Assembly (NCBI GenBank): GCA_003402345.1
Contig: QFXH01000003.1
Span: forward strand, 1 to 64,000
From: Candidatus Nitrotoga sp. MKT
GTDB lineage: Bacteria > Pseudomonadota > Gammaproteobacteria > Burkholderiales > Gallionellaceae
Reading direction: 5' to 3'
Length of the DNA stretch: 64,000 nt
In this document: piece after piece, positions 40,037 through 48,120 of the stretch
Layout of the letters: every line of letters starts with the position of its first letter
Position numbering within the stretch: the stretch's first letter is position 1
Notes under the pieces: model-generated
Databases searched by the model: none
What the model was told of the DNA's origin: nothing
The model's input: only the letters and a program-made list of their open reading frames with translations
Made by a program: the position numbers and the translations under genes

Positions 40037-40543
40037 TGGGTTCTTTAGTCATCTGTTAACCAACCATCAGCTCGTTTCCCCTAACCCACGCACCAATAAT
40101 TTCAACTCATTTTCATTCTTTCAACTTCTCAAGAGCCTCATTTCGGTGGAGCTCCCCTTTTCTCATTTTTTTTGCAAATTTCTGGCGTAGTACTAACAAC
40201 CGCTTCAGTCTGACGTAACGGTAATTAGCTGCTATGTGTCAGAAATAACCGGCTCACCAACTTTTGGTCGCGATGTCGCTTTTTTAGAAAATTGTTATTA
40301 CGCTATTGTTTGCGCCTGAAATTCCAAACGAACTTTTTGTCAAAACAGAGTCAAACGGTCAAATTATCTTTCGCAACAAAAGCGAAACAAGAGTAATGAT
40401 AACGGGGGTTGGGTATAGAAATACTAATATGCCAGTAAATATGTTGTAGCAAAGAAAAATATTAGCGCCAAAATGGATATACTTCTTGCAGTTTTGTTAA
40501 GCGAATATAACAATGCGTCCCAATTTTTTAAAATGGAGATTCC
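40037..40543. other. About 500 AT-rich bases before the first SUMF1-like gene
   Basis: No gene or RNA is recognisable. The last 60 bases should contain the promoter of the SUMF1-like gene: TTCTTG and TATAAC occur 17 nt apart near 40483-40512, but the -35 is poor. AATGGAGATTCC gives a clear ribosome-binding site. Confidence 0.35.
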
Positions 40544-41533
40544 ATGAAATCAGTTTATGTTTTATTCCTGCTAATGATGCCTCTCACGGTATCTGTTAAC
40601 GCGTATGCAGCCGGATCCGTATTGAGCGTCAATTGCAAAGGTGATGACGAAGGGGCAGAAGTGTTGGTTAACGGCAAATTTAAAGGCGAATGTCCTTTAG
40701 ACATAAAGGTGCCGGTGGGTAAATTGAAGTTGAAGGTGCAAAAGAAAGTTGATTCTTTTAGCGATCGAATATTTGAGCAAGAAATTCGTATAGGCGATGA
40801 CGTAGTAAAAAAGATCGATGTGGTCTTGGGTGCGGCGCAACTTAACGCAAAAGGCAAACGGCAAAAACCTAAGAAGTTAGCCTTAGAAGATAAAGCAAAA
40901 ACATTACAGGAAGAAAAGAAGAAATGTGTCGAATGTCCCGAAATGGTGCCGATTCCAGGTACCAATTTCGCCATGGCAAAATACACCGTCACCTTCCAAG
41001 ACTGGGATGCATGCGTGGTTGACGGTGGCTGTAACGGTTATCGTCCCTCGGATAAGGAATGGGGGCGTGACACGCGTCCTGTGATTAATGTAAGCTGGAA
41101 TGATGCTCAGGCTTATATTCAATGGCTATCGAACAAGACCGGTAACCCTTACCGTCTGCCGACTGAACAGGAATGGGAAATCGCCGCGCGGGCCGGCACT
41201 ACTACCGAATATTATTGGGGCATTTTCCCTTTCGGAGATTCGGCCTCTAGCGCTAATGCTAACTGCAATGCTTGTGGAAGTAAGTGGGACAACAGGACAA
41301 CCGCACCAGTTGGCAGTTTCAAGCCAAACGGTTTCGGCCTATACGACATGTCTGGTAATGTTTGGCAATGGACAGACAGTTGCTGGGAGGGGGACTGCAA
41401 GAAGCGGGTGCTTCGTGGTGGCTCTTGGAATGACACCACGTCAAACATTCGCATCGCTACCCGCTTCAAGGATGATATAACTGAACGTTACCATATCAGC
41501 GGATTTAGACTTGCCATGACACTGAAAAAATAG
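40544..41533 (+). CDS. Secreted PEGA + SUMF1 (FGE-like) protein, copy 1
   Basis: The 329-residue protein has a signal peptide ending AYAA (about 1-23). A PEGA-like domain follows at about 24-97 ([29 protein letters not shown]), then a Lys-rich linker and a [12 protein letters not shown] lead-in. The SUMF1/formylglycine-generating-enzyme-like fold includes [59 protein letters not shown] and RGGSWND. The paired active-site cysteines expected after RGGS in true FGE are absent ([11 protein letters not shown]), so sulfatase activation is unlikely. Extra cysteines (CVE, CNGY, CNAC, CWEGDC) suggest disulfides. Role unknown: perhaps a periplasmic binding or scaffold protein. Confidence 0.85.
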   Translation: MKSVYVLFLLMMPLTVSVNAYAAGSVLSVNCKGDDEGAEVLVNGKFKGECPLDIKVPVGKLKLKVQKKVDSFSDRIFEQEIRIGDDVVKKIDVVLGAAQLNAKGKRQKPKKLALEDKAKTLQEEKKKCVECPEMVPIPGTNFAMAKYTVTFQDWDACVVDGGCNGYRPSDKEWGRDTRPVINVSWNDAQAYIQWLSNKTGNPYRLPTEQEWEIAARAGTTTEYYWGIFPFGDSASSANANCNACGSKWDNRTTAPVGSFKPNGFGLYDMSGNVWQWTDSCWEGDCKKRVLRGGSWNDTTSNIRIATRFKDDITERYHISGFRLAMTLKK

Positions 41534-41715
41534 AAAATTCCGGGTTAGTATTTAATCTTTATCTCCCCATAAATAGGTATATGAAAGACAGTCATTCAAT
41601 AAATAACTTCGGCAATCAGGATAGTTTGAGTCTAACCCATAGTTAAAACCATTATTAAAATAGCATTAAAAATGCTTTGAGCATCTGCCCATTTTTTATT
41701 TTTAACGGAGATTTC

Positions 41716-42693
41716 ATGAAATCAATTTATTTTTTATTCTTGTTAGTTCTGGCCGCATCATCCGCTAACGTTTACGCGGCTGGCTCCGTACTGAGTGTTG
41801 TGTGTAAAGGTGATGACGTGGGTGCCGAAGTTTTAGTTAATGGGAAATTTAAGGGCGAATGTCCGTTAGATATAAAAGTGCCTATTGGCACACTTAAACT
41901 GAAGGTACAAAAGAAGGTCGATGCCTCCAATGACCGCATATTTGAACAAGAAATCCGTGTGGGCGATGGCGTAGTAAAAAGGGTTGAAGTGCTGTTGGGC
42001 GCACCAAAACTCAACGCCGAAGGTAAACGGGCCAAATCTGAACGATTGAAGGCCGCCAAGACTGAAGAAAAGAATACAGAAGAAAAACTTACAACATGCA
42101 CTGTCTGCCCTGAAATGGTGCCGATTCCAGGTTCAGATTTTGAGATTGGAAAATATACTGTCACATTCGATGAATGGGATGCCTGCGTGGAAGATGGTGG
42201 TTGTAATGGTTATAAACCATTAGATGAAGAATGGGGACGTGGCAAACAACCCGTGGTTAATGTGAACTGGAATGATGTTCAGAGCTATCTTGAATGGCTA
42301 TCCCATAAGACTGGTAAAACTTACCGTCTACCGAGCGAACATGAATGGGAAATTGCCACGCGAGCCGGTACTACCACTCAGTATTACTGGGGAGATGAAC
42401 TCGGGTTTCAGAATGCCAATTGCCATGGTTGTGGTAACAGATATGAGAAAAAGAAATCCGCCCCAATGCCAGTGGGGAGTTTCAAACCTAATCCCTATGG
42501 TCTGTATGACATGCTGGGCAACGTCTGGCAATGGACAGATGGTTGCAGGGAAGGCGATTGTGCGAAACTGGTTCTTCGAGGTGGGTCTTTTGAATACGAT
42601 TCAGAGTATTTAAATGTGAGTTACCGTGAGGGAATTGAAGCTACAGAACGCATTAACAACCTTGGTTTCCGCGTTGCCAGAACACTGCCGTAA
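41716..42693 (+). CDS. Secreted PEGA + SUMF1 (FGE-like) protein, copy 2
   Basis: This 325-residue paralogue of the preceding gene has the same order: signal peptide (MKSIYFLFLLVLAASSANVYAA), PEGA-like domain, Lys/Glu-rich linker, [12 protein letters not shown], then a SUMF1 domain with [39 protein letters not shown] and RGGSFEYD. The FGE cysteine pair after RGGS is again missing. The start is the ATG after AACGGAGATTTC; the ribosome-binding site and first codons match copy 1, so the duplication included the leader. The 182-nt gap has no visible terminator, so the two may be cotranscribed. The N-terminal halves are much more alike than the C-terminal tails, which suggests divergence of the binding surface. 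Confidence 0.85.
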   Translation: MKSIYFLFLLVLAASSANVYAAGSVLSVVCKGDDVGAEVLVNGKFKGECPLDIKVPIGTLKLKVQKKVDASNDRIFEQEIRVGDGVVKRVEVLLGAPKLNAEGKRAKSERLKAAKTEEKNTEEKLTTCTVCPEMVPIPGSDFEIGKYTVTFDEWDACVEDGGCNGYKPLDEEWGRGKQPVVNVNWNDVQSYLEWLSHKTGKTYRLPSEHEWEIATRAGTTTQYYWGDELGFQNANCHGCGNRYEKKKSAPMPVGSFKPNPYGLYDMLGNVWQWTDGCREGDCAKLVLRGGSFEYDSEYLNVSYREGIEATERINNLGFRVARTLP

Positions 42694-43061
42694 ATTGTAT
42701 TAGCTCAGATCCGATCTGACAGTTACCGAAGTTCTAGTGCCTGTCAGATATCGGCATAAAAAATTTACAGCATGAGAGCGGGCATCATTGCCTGAAACAA
42801 ACACACCGCGTTTACGTCATTTATTACTGGTGCAGGCGAGGGGAATTATTAACCATGTGCAGAAAAACGTGCTGTGTAGCTGATAACGATAAAAGCCTAT
42901 TCTGTACGAATGAATTTTTAATCGGCGCTTCCCTAAATTTTAGGTTTTAACGAATTCTTGATCGGGATAAAGCGTACCTCTCAACCTGCTTATCGTCTTA
43001 CAGGCTTCAGAGACGTTCTGGACGCAAGATTGGGGAATTCGCCTGCGGAATAACCTGCCGC
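42694..43061. other. About 370 bases with a diverged repeat (copy B)
   Basis: No gene is visible. At 42970-43022 lies copy B of the repeat also found at 33093-33146 (CGTCTT, GGCTT, AGAGACGTT blocks in the same order and strand). An imperfect hairpin with CTGACAG/CTGTCAG arms at 42711-42754 follows the second SUMF1-like gene but has no T-run on the coding strand, so I do not call it a terminator. Confidence 0.4.
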
Positions 43062-43559
43062 TTATAATATTATTGGCTTATTTGGCAATTCATTCACCGA
43101 AGTAGATTTCTTCGGGAAATGCTGCTGCAAATGGCTGCTCACTGCATGAATTCCCTTAATTACCCCAGCTTCAAACTTACCCAGCCGAAATGCCGATTCC
43201 ATTTCAAGACAAATTTCCTCCCAGCCAGCCTTGCCAAGCTTAACATTTATGCCACGGTCAGCGACAATTTCCACGTCACGATCAGCGAGTAGTAAATAAA
43301 TCAACACTCCATTGTTGTGCTCAGTGTCCCATACTCTCAATTGCGAAAACATATCAATAGCCCGCTCACATGCAGTCTGGTTAAGCCACAGGGCAGCGAA
43401 ATCGAGCGATGCTTCAACCGCAAAGCGGATCTGCCCGGCATGTTTGGTTTCAGCTTCATGAATTGCCTGCTCGATGGCATGCAGCGCATGCGCAGGAAAC
43501 GCAGCCCTCACCGTTGCGCTGCCCGTCATTAAATGCTTAATCATACGTTTAATAGCCAT
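43062..43559 (-). CDS. TPM-domain protein, small
   Basis: The 165-residue protein without signal peptide has a TPM (DUF477-like) domain: AIEQAIHEAETKHAGQIRFAVEAS, RAIDMFSQLRVWDTEHNNGVLIYLLLADRDVEIVADRGIN and WEEICLEMESAFRLGKFEAGVIKGI. It starts directly after the stop of the larger TPM protein, with no gap, and is translationally coupled to it. A LemA gene followed by a long TPM protein and a short TPM protein is a recurrent bacterial arrangement. Biochemical function is uncertain; some TPM proteins are described as phosphatases and others as membrane-protein assembly factors. Confidence 0.83.
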   Translation of the reverse strand: MAIKRMIKHLMTGSATVRAAFPAHALHAIEQAIHEAETKHAGQIRFAVEASLDFAALWLNQTACERAIDMFSQLRVWDTEHNNGVLIYLLLADRDVEIVADRGINVKLGKAGWEEICLEMESAFRLGKFEAGVIKGIHAVSSHLQQHFPKKSTSVNELPNKPIIL

Positions 43560-44399
43560 TCACCATCGCCCCGATGCACCACCGCCGCCAAAACCACCAC
43601 CGCCACCACCAAATCCTCCCCCTCCAAACCCTCCTTGGCCAAAGCTACCGCCTCCTAAAGTGCCGTGCCCACCACCAACCAAAGTAAAGATAAACGCGAT
43701 GATACCCACAATCCCCGCTATTAAAATGGGCGCGATTATGAGCCAAGCGAGCACAGCTGTAGCAAAACCAATAACAATCGCCGCGGGTAGCCGTCCTAAC
43801 AATTTGCGTAGTACGCCACCCACCACAACCACCAACATAAAACCGATAAATAACAACGGCTCCAAATTTTGAAAACTTCCTGATATTGCGCTGCGCTCAC
43901 GTGGTGGCGGTAACGATTCGCCTTCAATGACCGCCAGAAGTTGTTCGATCCCGGTTGAAATACCCGCATAGTAATTTCCGCCCTTAAAGTGCGGAGTTAT
44001 TGTCTCGGCAATAATACGCTTCGCAACAGCATCGGGCAGCACACCTTCCAAACCGTAGCCAACTTCAATGCGCAATGTGCGATCGTCTTTGGCAATAAGC
44101 AGCAATACACCATCATTAACTCCCTTACGCCCAAGCTTCCACGCTTCAACAACCCGAATACCGTATTGTTCAATCGCTTCTGGTTGGGTAGTTGGGACCA
44201 ACAGTACAGCAATTTGCGTGCCTTTTTTCGCTTCAAATTGGGCAAGGCGTGTTTCAAGCTGTTGTTTTTGAGCGGCATCGAGAGTACTGGTCAAATCGGT
44301 TACACGTGCGCTTAGTGGCGGCACCGCCACTTCGGCGTGTACTAAACCGCTTAACCATAACAGTGCAAACAGCAGGGCTGACGCCCAGACACGCATCAT
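43560..44399 (-). CDS. TPM-domain membrane protein with glycine-rich tail (YgcG-like)
   Basis: Starting at MMRVWASALLFALLWLSGLVHA the protein is 279 residues, 2 nt after the lemA stop. Order: signal peptide, periplasmic TPM domain (VTDLTSTLDAAQKQQLETRLAQFEAKKGTQIAVLLVPTTQPEAIEQYG, GVNDGVLLLIAKDDRTLRIEVGYGLEG), two or three membrane helices (FIGFMLVVVVGGVL, AAIVIGFATAVLAWLIIAPILIAGIVGIIAFIF), and a C-terminal GGGFGGGGGGFGG tail. That is the usual YgcG layout. It likely sits in the inner membrane with the TPM domain outside and works with LemA. The track ORF adds an upstream part overlapping lemA that I reject. Confidence 0.87.
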   Translation of the reverse strand: MMRVWASALLFALLWLSGLVHAEVAVPPLSARVTDLTSTLDAAQKQQLETRLAQFEAKKGTQIAVLLVPTTQPEAIEQYGIRVVEAWKLGRKGVNDGVLLLIAKDDRTLRIEVGYGLEGVLPDAVAKRIIAETITPHFKGGNYYAGISTGIEQLLAVIEGESLPPPRERSAISGSFQNLEPLLFIGFMLVVVVGGVLRKLLGRLPAAIVIGFATAVLAWLIIAPILIAGIVGIIAFIFTLVGGGHGTLGGGSFGQGGFGGGGFGGGGGGFGGGGASGRW

Positions 44400-44400
44400 G

Positions 44401-45015
44401 TCACTTAGCAGGCGATAGCTGGCCAGGCGCGCTGAAATCAACTGTCGGCGGCTTGGAAATTTCTTTCTCGTTTTCGACCGTAAACGAAGGCTTCACCTTG
44501 AATCCGAACATCATCGCGGTTAAGTTGCTCGGGAAAGAGCGCACGACAATATTGTAATCCTGCACCGTTTTAATGTACCGGTTGCGCGCCACTGTAATAC
44601 GATTTTCCGTACCCTCAAGCTGCGCTTGCAAATCGCGAAAATTAGCGTCAGATTTCAACTGTGGATAATTTTCGCTTATTACCAGCAATCGGCTTAATGC
44701 CGAAGTCAATTCACTCTGGGCAGCTTGAAATTTGGCGAAAGCTTGTTCGTCATTGATGAGTTCCGGTGTAACCTGGACGCTGCCGACCTTGGCCCGCGCA
44801 TTGGTTACGCCCAGTAACACTGCTTGCTCCTGTGCGGCAAAACCTTTGACGGTATTAACCAGATTGGGCACCAAGTCGGTGCGGCGCTGGTATTGGTTTA
44901 ACACTTCAGCCCAACTTGCCTTGATTTGCTCGTCGGTGGATTGCAGCGTGTTGTAGCCACAGCCACTTAAAGCCAGTGTGGACAGAAAAGTCAAAAATAA
45001 TAGCCCAATACGCAT
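44401..45015 (-). CDS. lemA: LemA family protein
   Basis: The 204-residue protein has a lipobox-like LSGCGYNTLQ at about 18-27, so it is probably lipid-anchored. A coiled, all-helical LemA domain follows: ASWAEVLNQYQRRTDLVPNLVNTVKGFAAQEQAVL, then the conserved ENYPQLKSDANFRDLQAQLEGTENRITVARNRYIKTVQDYN near the C-terminus. Family function is poorly known. The operon with two TPM proteins suggests an envelope role. It is the first gene of the unit, and its stop is followed after one base by the TPM start. Confidence 0.9.
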   Translation of the reverse strand: MRIGLLFLTFLSTLALSGCGYNTLQSTDEQIKASWAEVLNQYQRRTDLVPNLVNTVKGFAAQEQAVLLGVTNARAKVGSVQVTPELINDEQAFAKFQAAQSELTSALSRLLVISENYPQLKSDANFRDLQAQLEGTENRITVARNRYIKTVQDYNIVVRSFPSNLTAMMFGFKVKPSFTVENEKEISKPPTVDFSAPGQLSPAK

Positions 45016-45184
45016 AAAGTTCTCCCCATTAAAAAATTATAGAAAAACAATTTCCAACTATCTGACCCCAGTATGGTACATATTACGCTACTGATGGCGA
45101 TAAGTCTGAATGAAAATACAGCCGTTGGCAGCTAAAATATGAAGCAGGGTTATTGGCTCTAGCAACCTGTCAGACTGCCCGTTA

Positions 45185-45480
45185 GTTTTGCCAGCCACCT
45201 GGTATTGCCAGGTAGATTTGGTCGTAATTCCATAAACCAAGCCCAAACTAATAGCAGGGAAGCATATTGTAAACAGGGTGCGGAACAGCGGGCATCTAAG
45301 CCAGAAATGCCTACAACGAAGTCAGGCATACACCCACAAATAAGGAAGGCAGGGGTACAACGTTACCGCAGGCTATGCCAAACAAGGCACATGCTCAATC
45401 AAGCTCTCGGTCAGAGATATCCGAGTGGGTAGCTGAATAGATGGAACATGGTAACTGAACCATGATTGCCAGAGTGTACG
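45185..45480. ncRNA. Candidate structured RNA or group II intron remnant
   Basis: No ORF fits here, but short perfect stem-loops follow one another: ACCTGG/CCAGGT (45197-45213), ATGCCT/AGGCAT (45307-45329), AGCTCTCGG with CCGAG...AGCT (45402-45434) and CATGGT/ACCATG (45447-45464). The intervening text (CCAAACAAGGCACATGCTCAATC, GAATAGATGGAACATGG, AGAGTGTACGGGGAATGAAC) has the look of the 5' part of a bacterial group II intron, but I cannot confirm the 5' GTGYG start or domains V and VI. It could equally be an independent structured RNA. Strand is uncertain; the motifs read better on the plus strand. Confidence 0.35.
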
Positions 45481-45513
45481 GGGAATGAACACCAACCACT
45501 TAACCGGACGTTT

Positions 45514-45550
45514 GGAATAAAACTGTTGCAGTCTTTGGTAAGACTGCAAC
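45514..45550 (-). terminator. Strong hairpin, probable terminator of the DUF4399 gene
   Basis: GTTGCAGTCTT and AAGACTGCAAC form a perfect 11-bp stem with a 4-nt loop. On the minus strand it is followed by AGTTTTATT, a T-rich though imperfect run. It lies 70 nt after the stop of the minus-strand DUF4399 gene. Confidence 0.6.
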
Positions 45551-45620
45551 AAATACCCAACCTATTGTTCAATATTTACTCAACAGGCCAGTGATATGGG
45601 TAGGGGCAAGCAAGCCAACG

Positions 45621-46058
45621 TTATTTTACGGTCACATTAATCGTGCTACGCATTTTTTCGCCATAAGAGACATGCGCGCCATTAGCAAATTGCAACGTCA
45701 ACGTATGCGTACCTGGAGCTAACTTGACCGAAGTTTCTGTTTGACCTTTACCAAAATGGAGATGCTTGTTACTTCCAGTCGGAACAGCTTCCCCGGCATT
45801 TAGCTGTTGTTGCGCGTCTATCAGTAAATGATGGTGCCCAGTGTTATCTACTACGGCGCCAGCGGGCTTGATCTCCATGCCTTCTACACCCATCACAACT
45901 TTCACTTCGTTGCCGACTATTGCGCCATCTTTGGGCTCAACAAAATAAACTCGCTGTACAGGCGATTTTATTGAATAGTAGTCGCTCGCCAATACATTGT
46001 GGGTGTACCCGATTGATGACAACAACATAAACATCGGCAACACTAGCTTTGATCTCAT
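45621..46058 (-). CDS. Secreted DUF4399-domain protein
   Basis: From the ATG at 46058, with GGAGACAAAATA before it, the protein is 145 residues. A signal peptide (MRSKLVLPMFMLLSSIGYTHNVLAS) is followed by a DUF4399 domain: VYFVEPKDGAIVGNEVKVVMGVEGMEIKPAG, then a histidine cluster DNTGHHHLLID, NKHLHFGKGQTETSVKLAPGTHTLTLQFANGAHVSYG. The Ig-like fold with clustered histidines suggests metal binding in the periplasm, but the substrate is unknown. The track ORF begins 27 codons upstream without support. It is divergent from nadB with about 190 nt between them. Confidence 0.85.
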   Translation of the reverse strand: MRSKLVLPMFMLLSSIGYTHNVLASDYYSIKSPVQRVYFVEPKDGAIVGNEVKVVMGVEGMEIKPAGAVVDNTGHHHLLIDAQQQLNAGEAVPTGSNKHLHFGKGQTETSVKLAPGTHTLTLQFANGAHVSYGEKMRSTINVTVK

Positions 46059-46252
46059 TATTTTGTCTCCTAAGTTAAGTATATCCAGCGGCACAATTTT
46101 AACCCGTAAATTAATTTCCACAAGAAATAACTGGCACAATGGTAATTGTTGCTGAATAACCGATAAGATGCTCTTCCATTTACTTTTGCAAGATATAGTA
46201 CATAGGGAAAAATAGATGCAAAAACCTTTAAAAATAAAGCACTACACTAAGC

Positions 46253-47827
46253 ATGCTGCAATTTGATGTTTTAATTATAGGCAGCGGACTAGCAGGGCTT
46301 TCATTGGCATTGAAGCTTGCCGATCAGCGAAAAGTCGCCATCATCACCAAGAAATCGTTATTGGAAGGTGCAAGTGTCTGGGCACAGGGCGGAATCGCTG
46401 CCGTGTTGTCGCAAGAAGACTCTCTGGCTGCGCATATACAAGATACATTGACCGCCGGTGCTGGCCTCTGTGACCCAGCCACCGCGCGCTATGTTATCGA
46501 GCACGCCAAACCGGCAATTAACTGGCTCATTGAGCAAGGTGTACCGTTCACACGTGATGCCAATACCGATACCGGCTATCACCTAACACGCGAAGGCGGC
46601 CACAGCCATCGACGTATCATCCACGCCGCCGATGCCACTGGCCATGCCGTACAGGAAACGCTTGCCTCCAAAGCTCTGGCACATCCCAACATTACGCTAT
46701 TGGAACATTACATTGCCATCGATCTGATTACCGGCAATAAGCTCGGCCACACGCACAATCATTGCTATGGTGCTTACGCGCTCAACAGCCTGAGCGACGA
46801 AGTCAACACCATCGCTGCCCATGACACAATTCTGGCCACTGGCGGTGCAGGCAAGGTATATCTTTATACCACCAATCCAGACACCGCCACTGGCGATGGC
46901 ATTGCCATGGGTTGGCGTGCCGGTTGCCGGGTGGCCAACATGGAATTCATTCAGTTCCATCCGACCTGCCTATATCACCCACACGCCAAATCTTTCCTCA
47001 TCTCTGAAGCGGTTCGTGGTGAGGGTGGCATCTTGAAACTACCTGACGGCACACGATTCATGCCTGCCCATGATGAGCGCGCCGAACTCGCGCCGCGCGA
47101 CATCGTCGCGCGCGCTATCGATTTCGAAATGAAAAAGCGTGGTTTAGATTGTGTGTACCTTGATATCTCACATAAATCGGTAGAGTTTCTACAAGCACAT
47201 TTTCCTACCATCTACGCACGCTGCCTGTCGCTAGGTATCAATATCGCGCACCAACCTATACCCGTGGTACCCGCAGCGCACTATACATGCGGTGGCATTG
47301 TTACTGATCTGCATGGACGCACCGATCTCGCTAATCTCTACGCCGTTGGCGAAACGGCACATACCGGTTTGCACGGAGCCAACCGCCTAGCAAGCAATTC
47401 GCTGCTAGAGTGTATGGTATTTGCCGAGGCTACCGCACGCGACATCCTGGCCACGCCACAAAGGCCGTTCATTCCCCTACCGCAATGGGATGAGAGCCGG
47501 GTAACCGATGCCGACGAAGAAATTATTATCTCGCACAACTGGGCAGAATTACGCCAATTCATGTGGGACTATGTCGGAATTGTACGCACCACAAAAAGAC
47601 TGCAACGTGCACAACACCGCATTCGGTTATTACACGAGGAAATCAACGAGTATTACGCCAATTTTCATGTTACAGCCGATTTGCTGGAATTACGCAATCT
47701 CGTGTTAACGGCCGATCTCATCGTGCAAAGTGCATTGTCTCGGCATGAAAGCCGCGGATTACACTACAGCAAGGACTACCCTGATACCTTGCCACTAGCC
47801 GTACCGACCGTGCTCACGCCATCTTGA
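46253..47827 (+). CDS. nadB: L-aspartate oxidase
   Basis: The 524-residue flavoenzyme has N-terminal FAD-binding [15 protein letters not shown], then [17 protein letters not shown], the [22 protein letters not shown] active-site region, [28 protein letters not shown], and a C-terminal helical part with [14 protein letters not shown]. It oxidises aspartate to iminoaspartate, the first step of de novo NAD synthesis, with fumarate or oxygen as acceptor. Its partners NadA and NadC are not in this window. It is a single-gene unit here. Confidence 0.96.
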   Translation: MLQFDVLIIGSGLAGLSLALKLADQRKVAIITKKSLLEGASVWAQGGIAAVLSQEDSLAAHIQDTLTAGAGLCDPATARYVIEHAKPAINWLIEQGVPFTRDANTDTGYHLTREGGHSHRRIIHAADATGHAVQETLASKALAHPNITLLEHYIAIDLITGNKLGHTHNHCYGAYALNSLSDEVNTIAAHDTILATGGAGKVYLYTTNPDTATGDGIAMGWRAGCRVANMEFIQFHPTCLYHPHAKSFLISEAVRGEGGILKLPDGTRFMPAHDERAELAPRDIVARAIDFEMKKRGLDCVYLDISHKSVEFLQAHFPTIYARCLSLGINIAHQPIPVVPAAHYTCGGIVTDLHGRTDLANLYAVGETAHTGLHGANRLASNSLLECMVFAEATARDILATPQRPFIPLPQWDESRVTDADEEIIISHNWAELRQFMWDYVGIVRTTKRLQRAQHRIRLLHEEINEYYANFHVTADLLELRNLVLTADLIVQSALSRHESRGLHYSKDYPDTLPLAVPTVLTPS

Positions 47828-48120
47828 TAAGGGAATCTTGTTAAAGTATTAAATCTTACGTGATCAACCAATTGTGAAATTTATTGATAATTTAACTGGA
47901 CTAACTCCAGTCTAATCTGACAGTGCATCGCTCAAAATAGCTAACTGCCGGATCAAGTTCGAACTACTGCAAACGAATAATCATAACCACAAGTTTGACA
48001 CTCTGCTAAACTTCACGGCGGTTCGTTTTCTTTTCAAGATTATTGGTTATGCGGCACCGTGTTAATCGCGTGGCTTTAGGCAAATAGCCTGATGCAACCA
48101 TTAATGGTAGTGCGTATCTA
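47828..48120. other. Gap between nadB and the surface-polysaccharide locus
   Basis: About 290 bases without gene or repeat. This is where the housekeeping region ends and the accessory glycosylation region starts. I found no tRNA, direct repeat or integrase remnant that would mark an island boundary. Confidence 0.35.

Noticed and set aside
40544-42693. Annotation as sulfatase-activating formylglycine-generating enzymes
   Set aside because: The catalytic cysteine pair after RGGS is missing in both copies and no sulfatase is present nearby.
42711-42754. Inverted repeat with CTGACAG/CTGTCAG arms after the second SUMF1-like gene as a terminator
   Set aside because: The stem has a 2-nt bulge, a long loop, and A-rich rather than T-rich sequence after it on the coding strand.
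43474-43872. Proline-rich plus-strand ORF (PPPPKPPPPPPNPP)
   Set aside because: It is the antisense shadow of the glycine-rich tail of the TPM protein.
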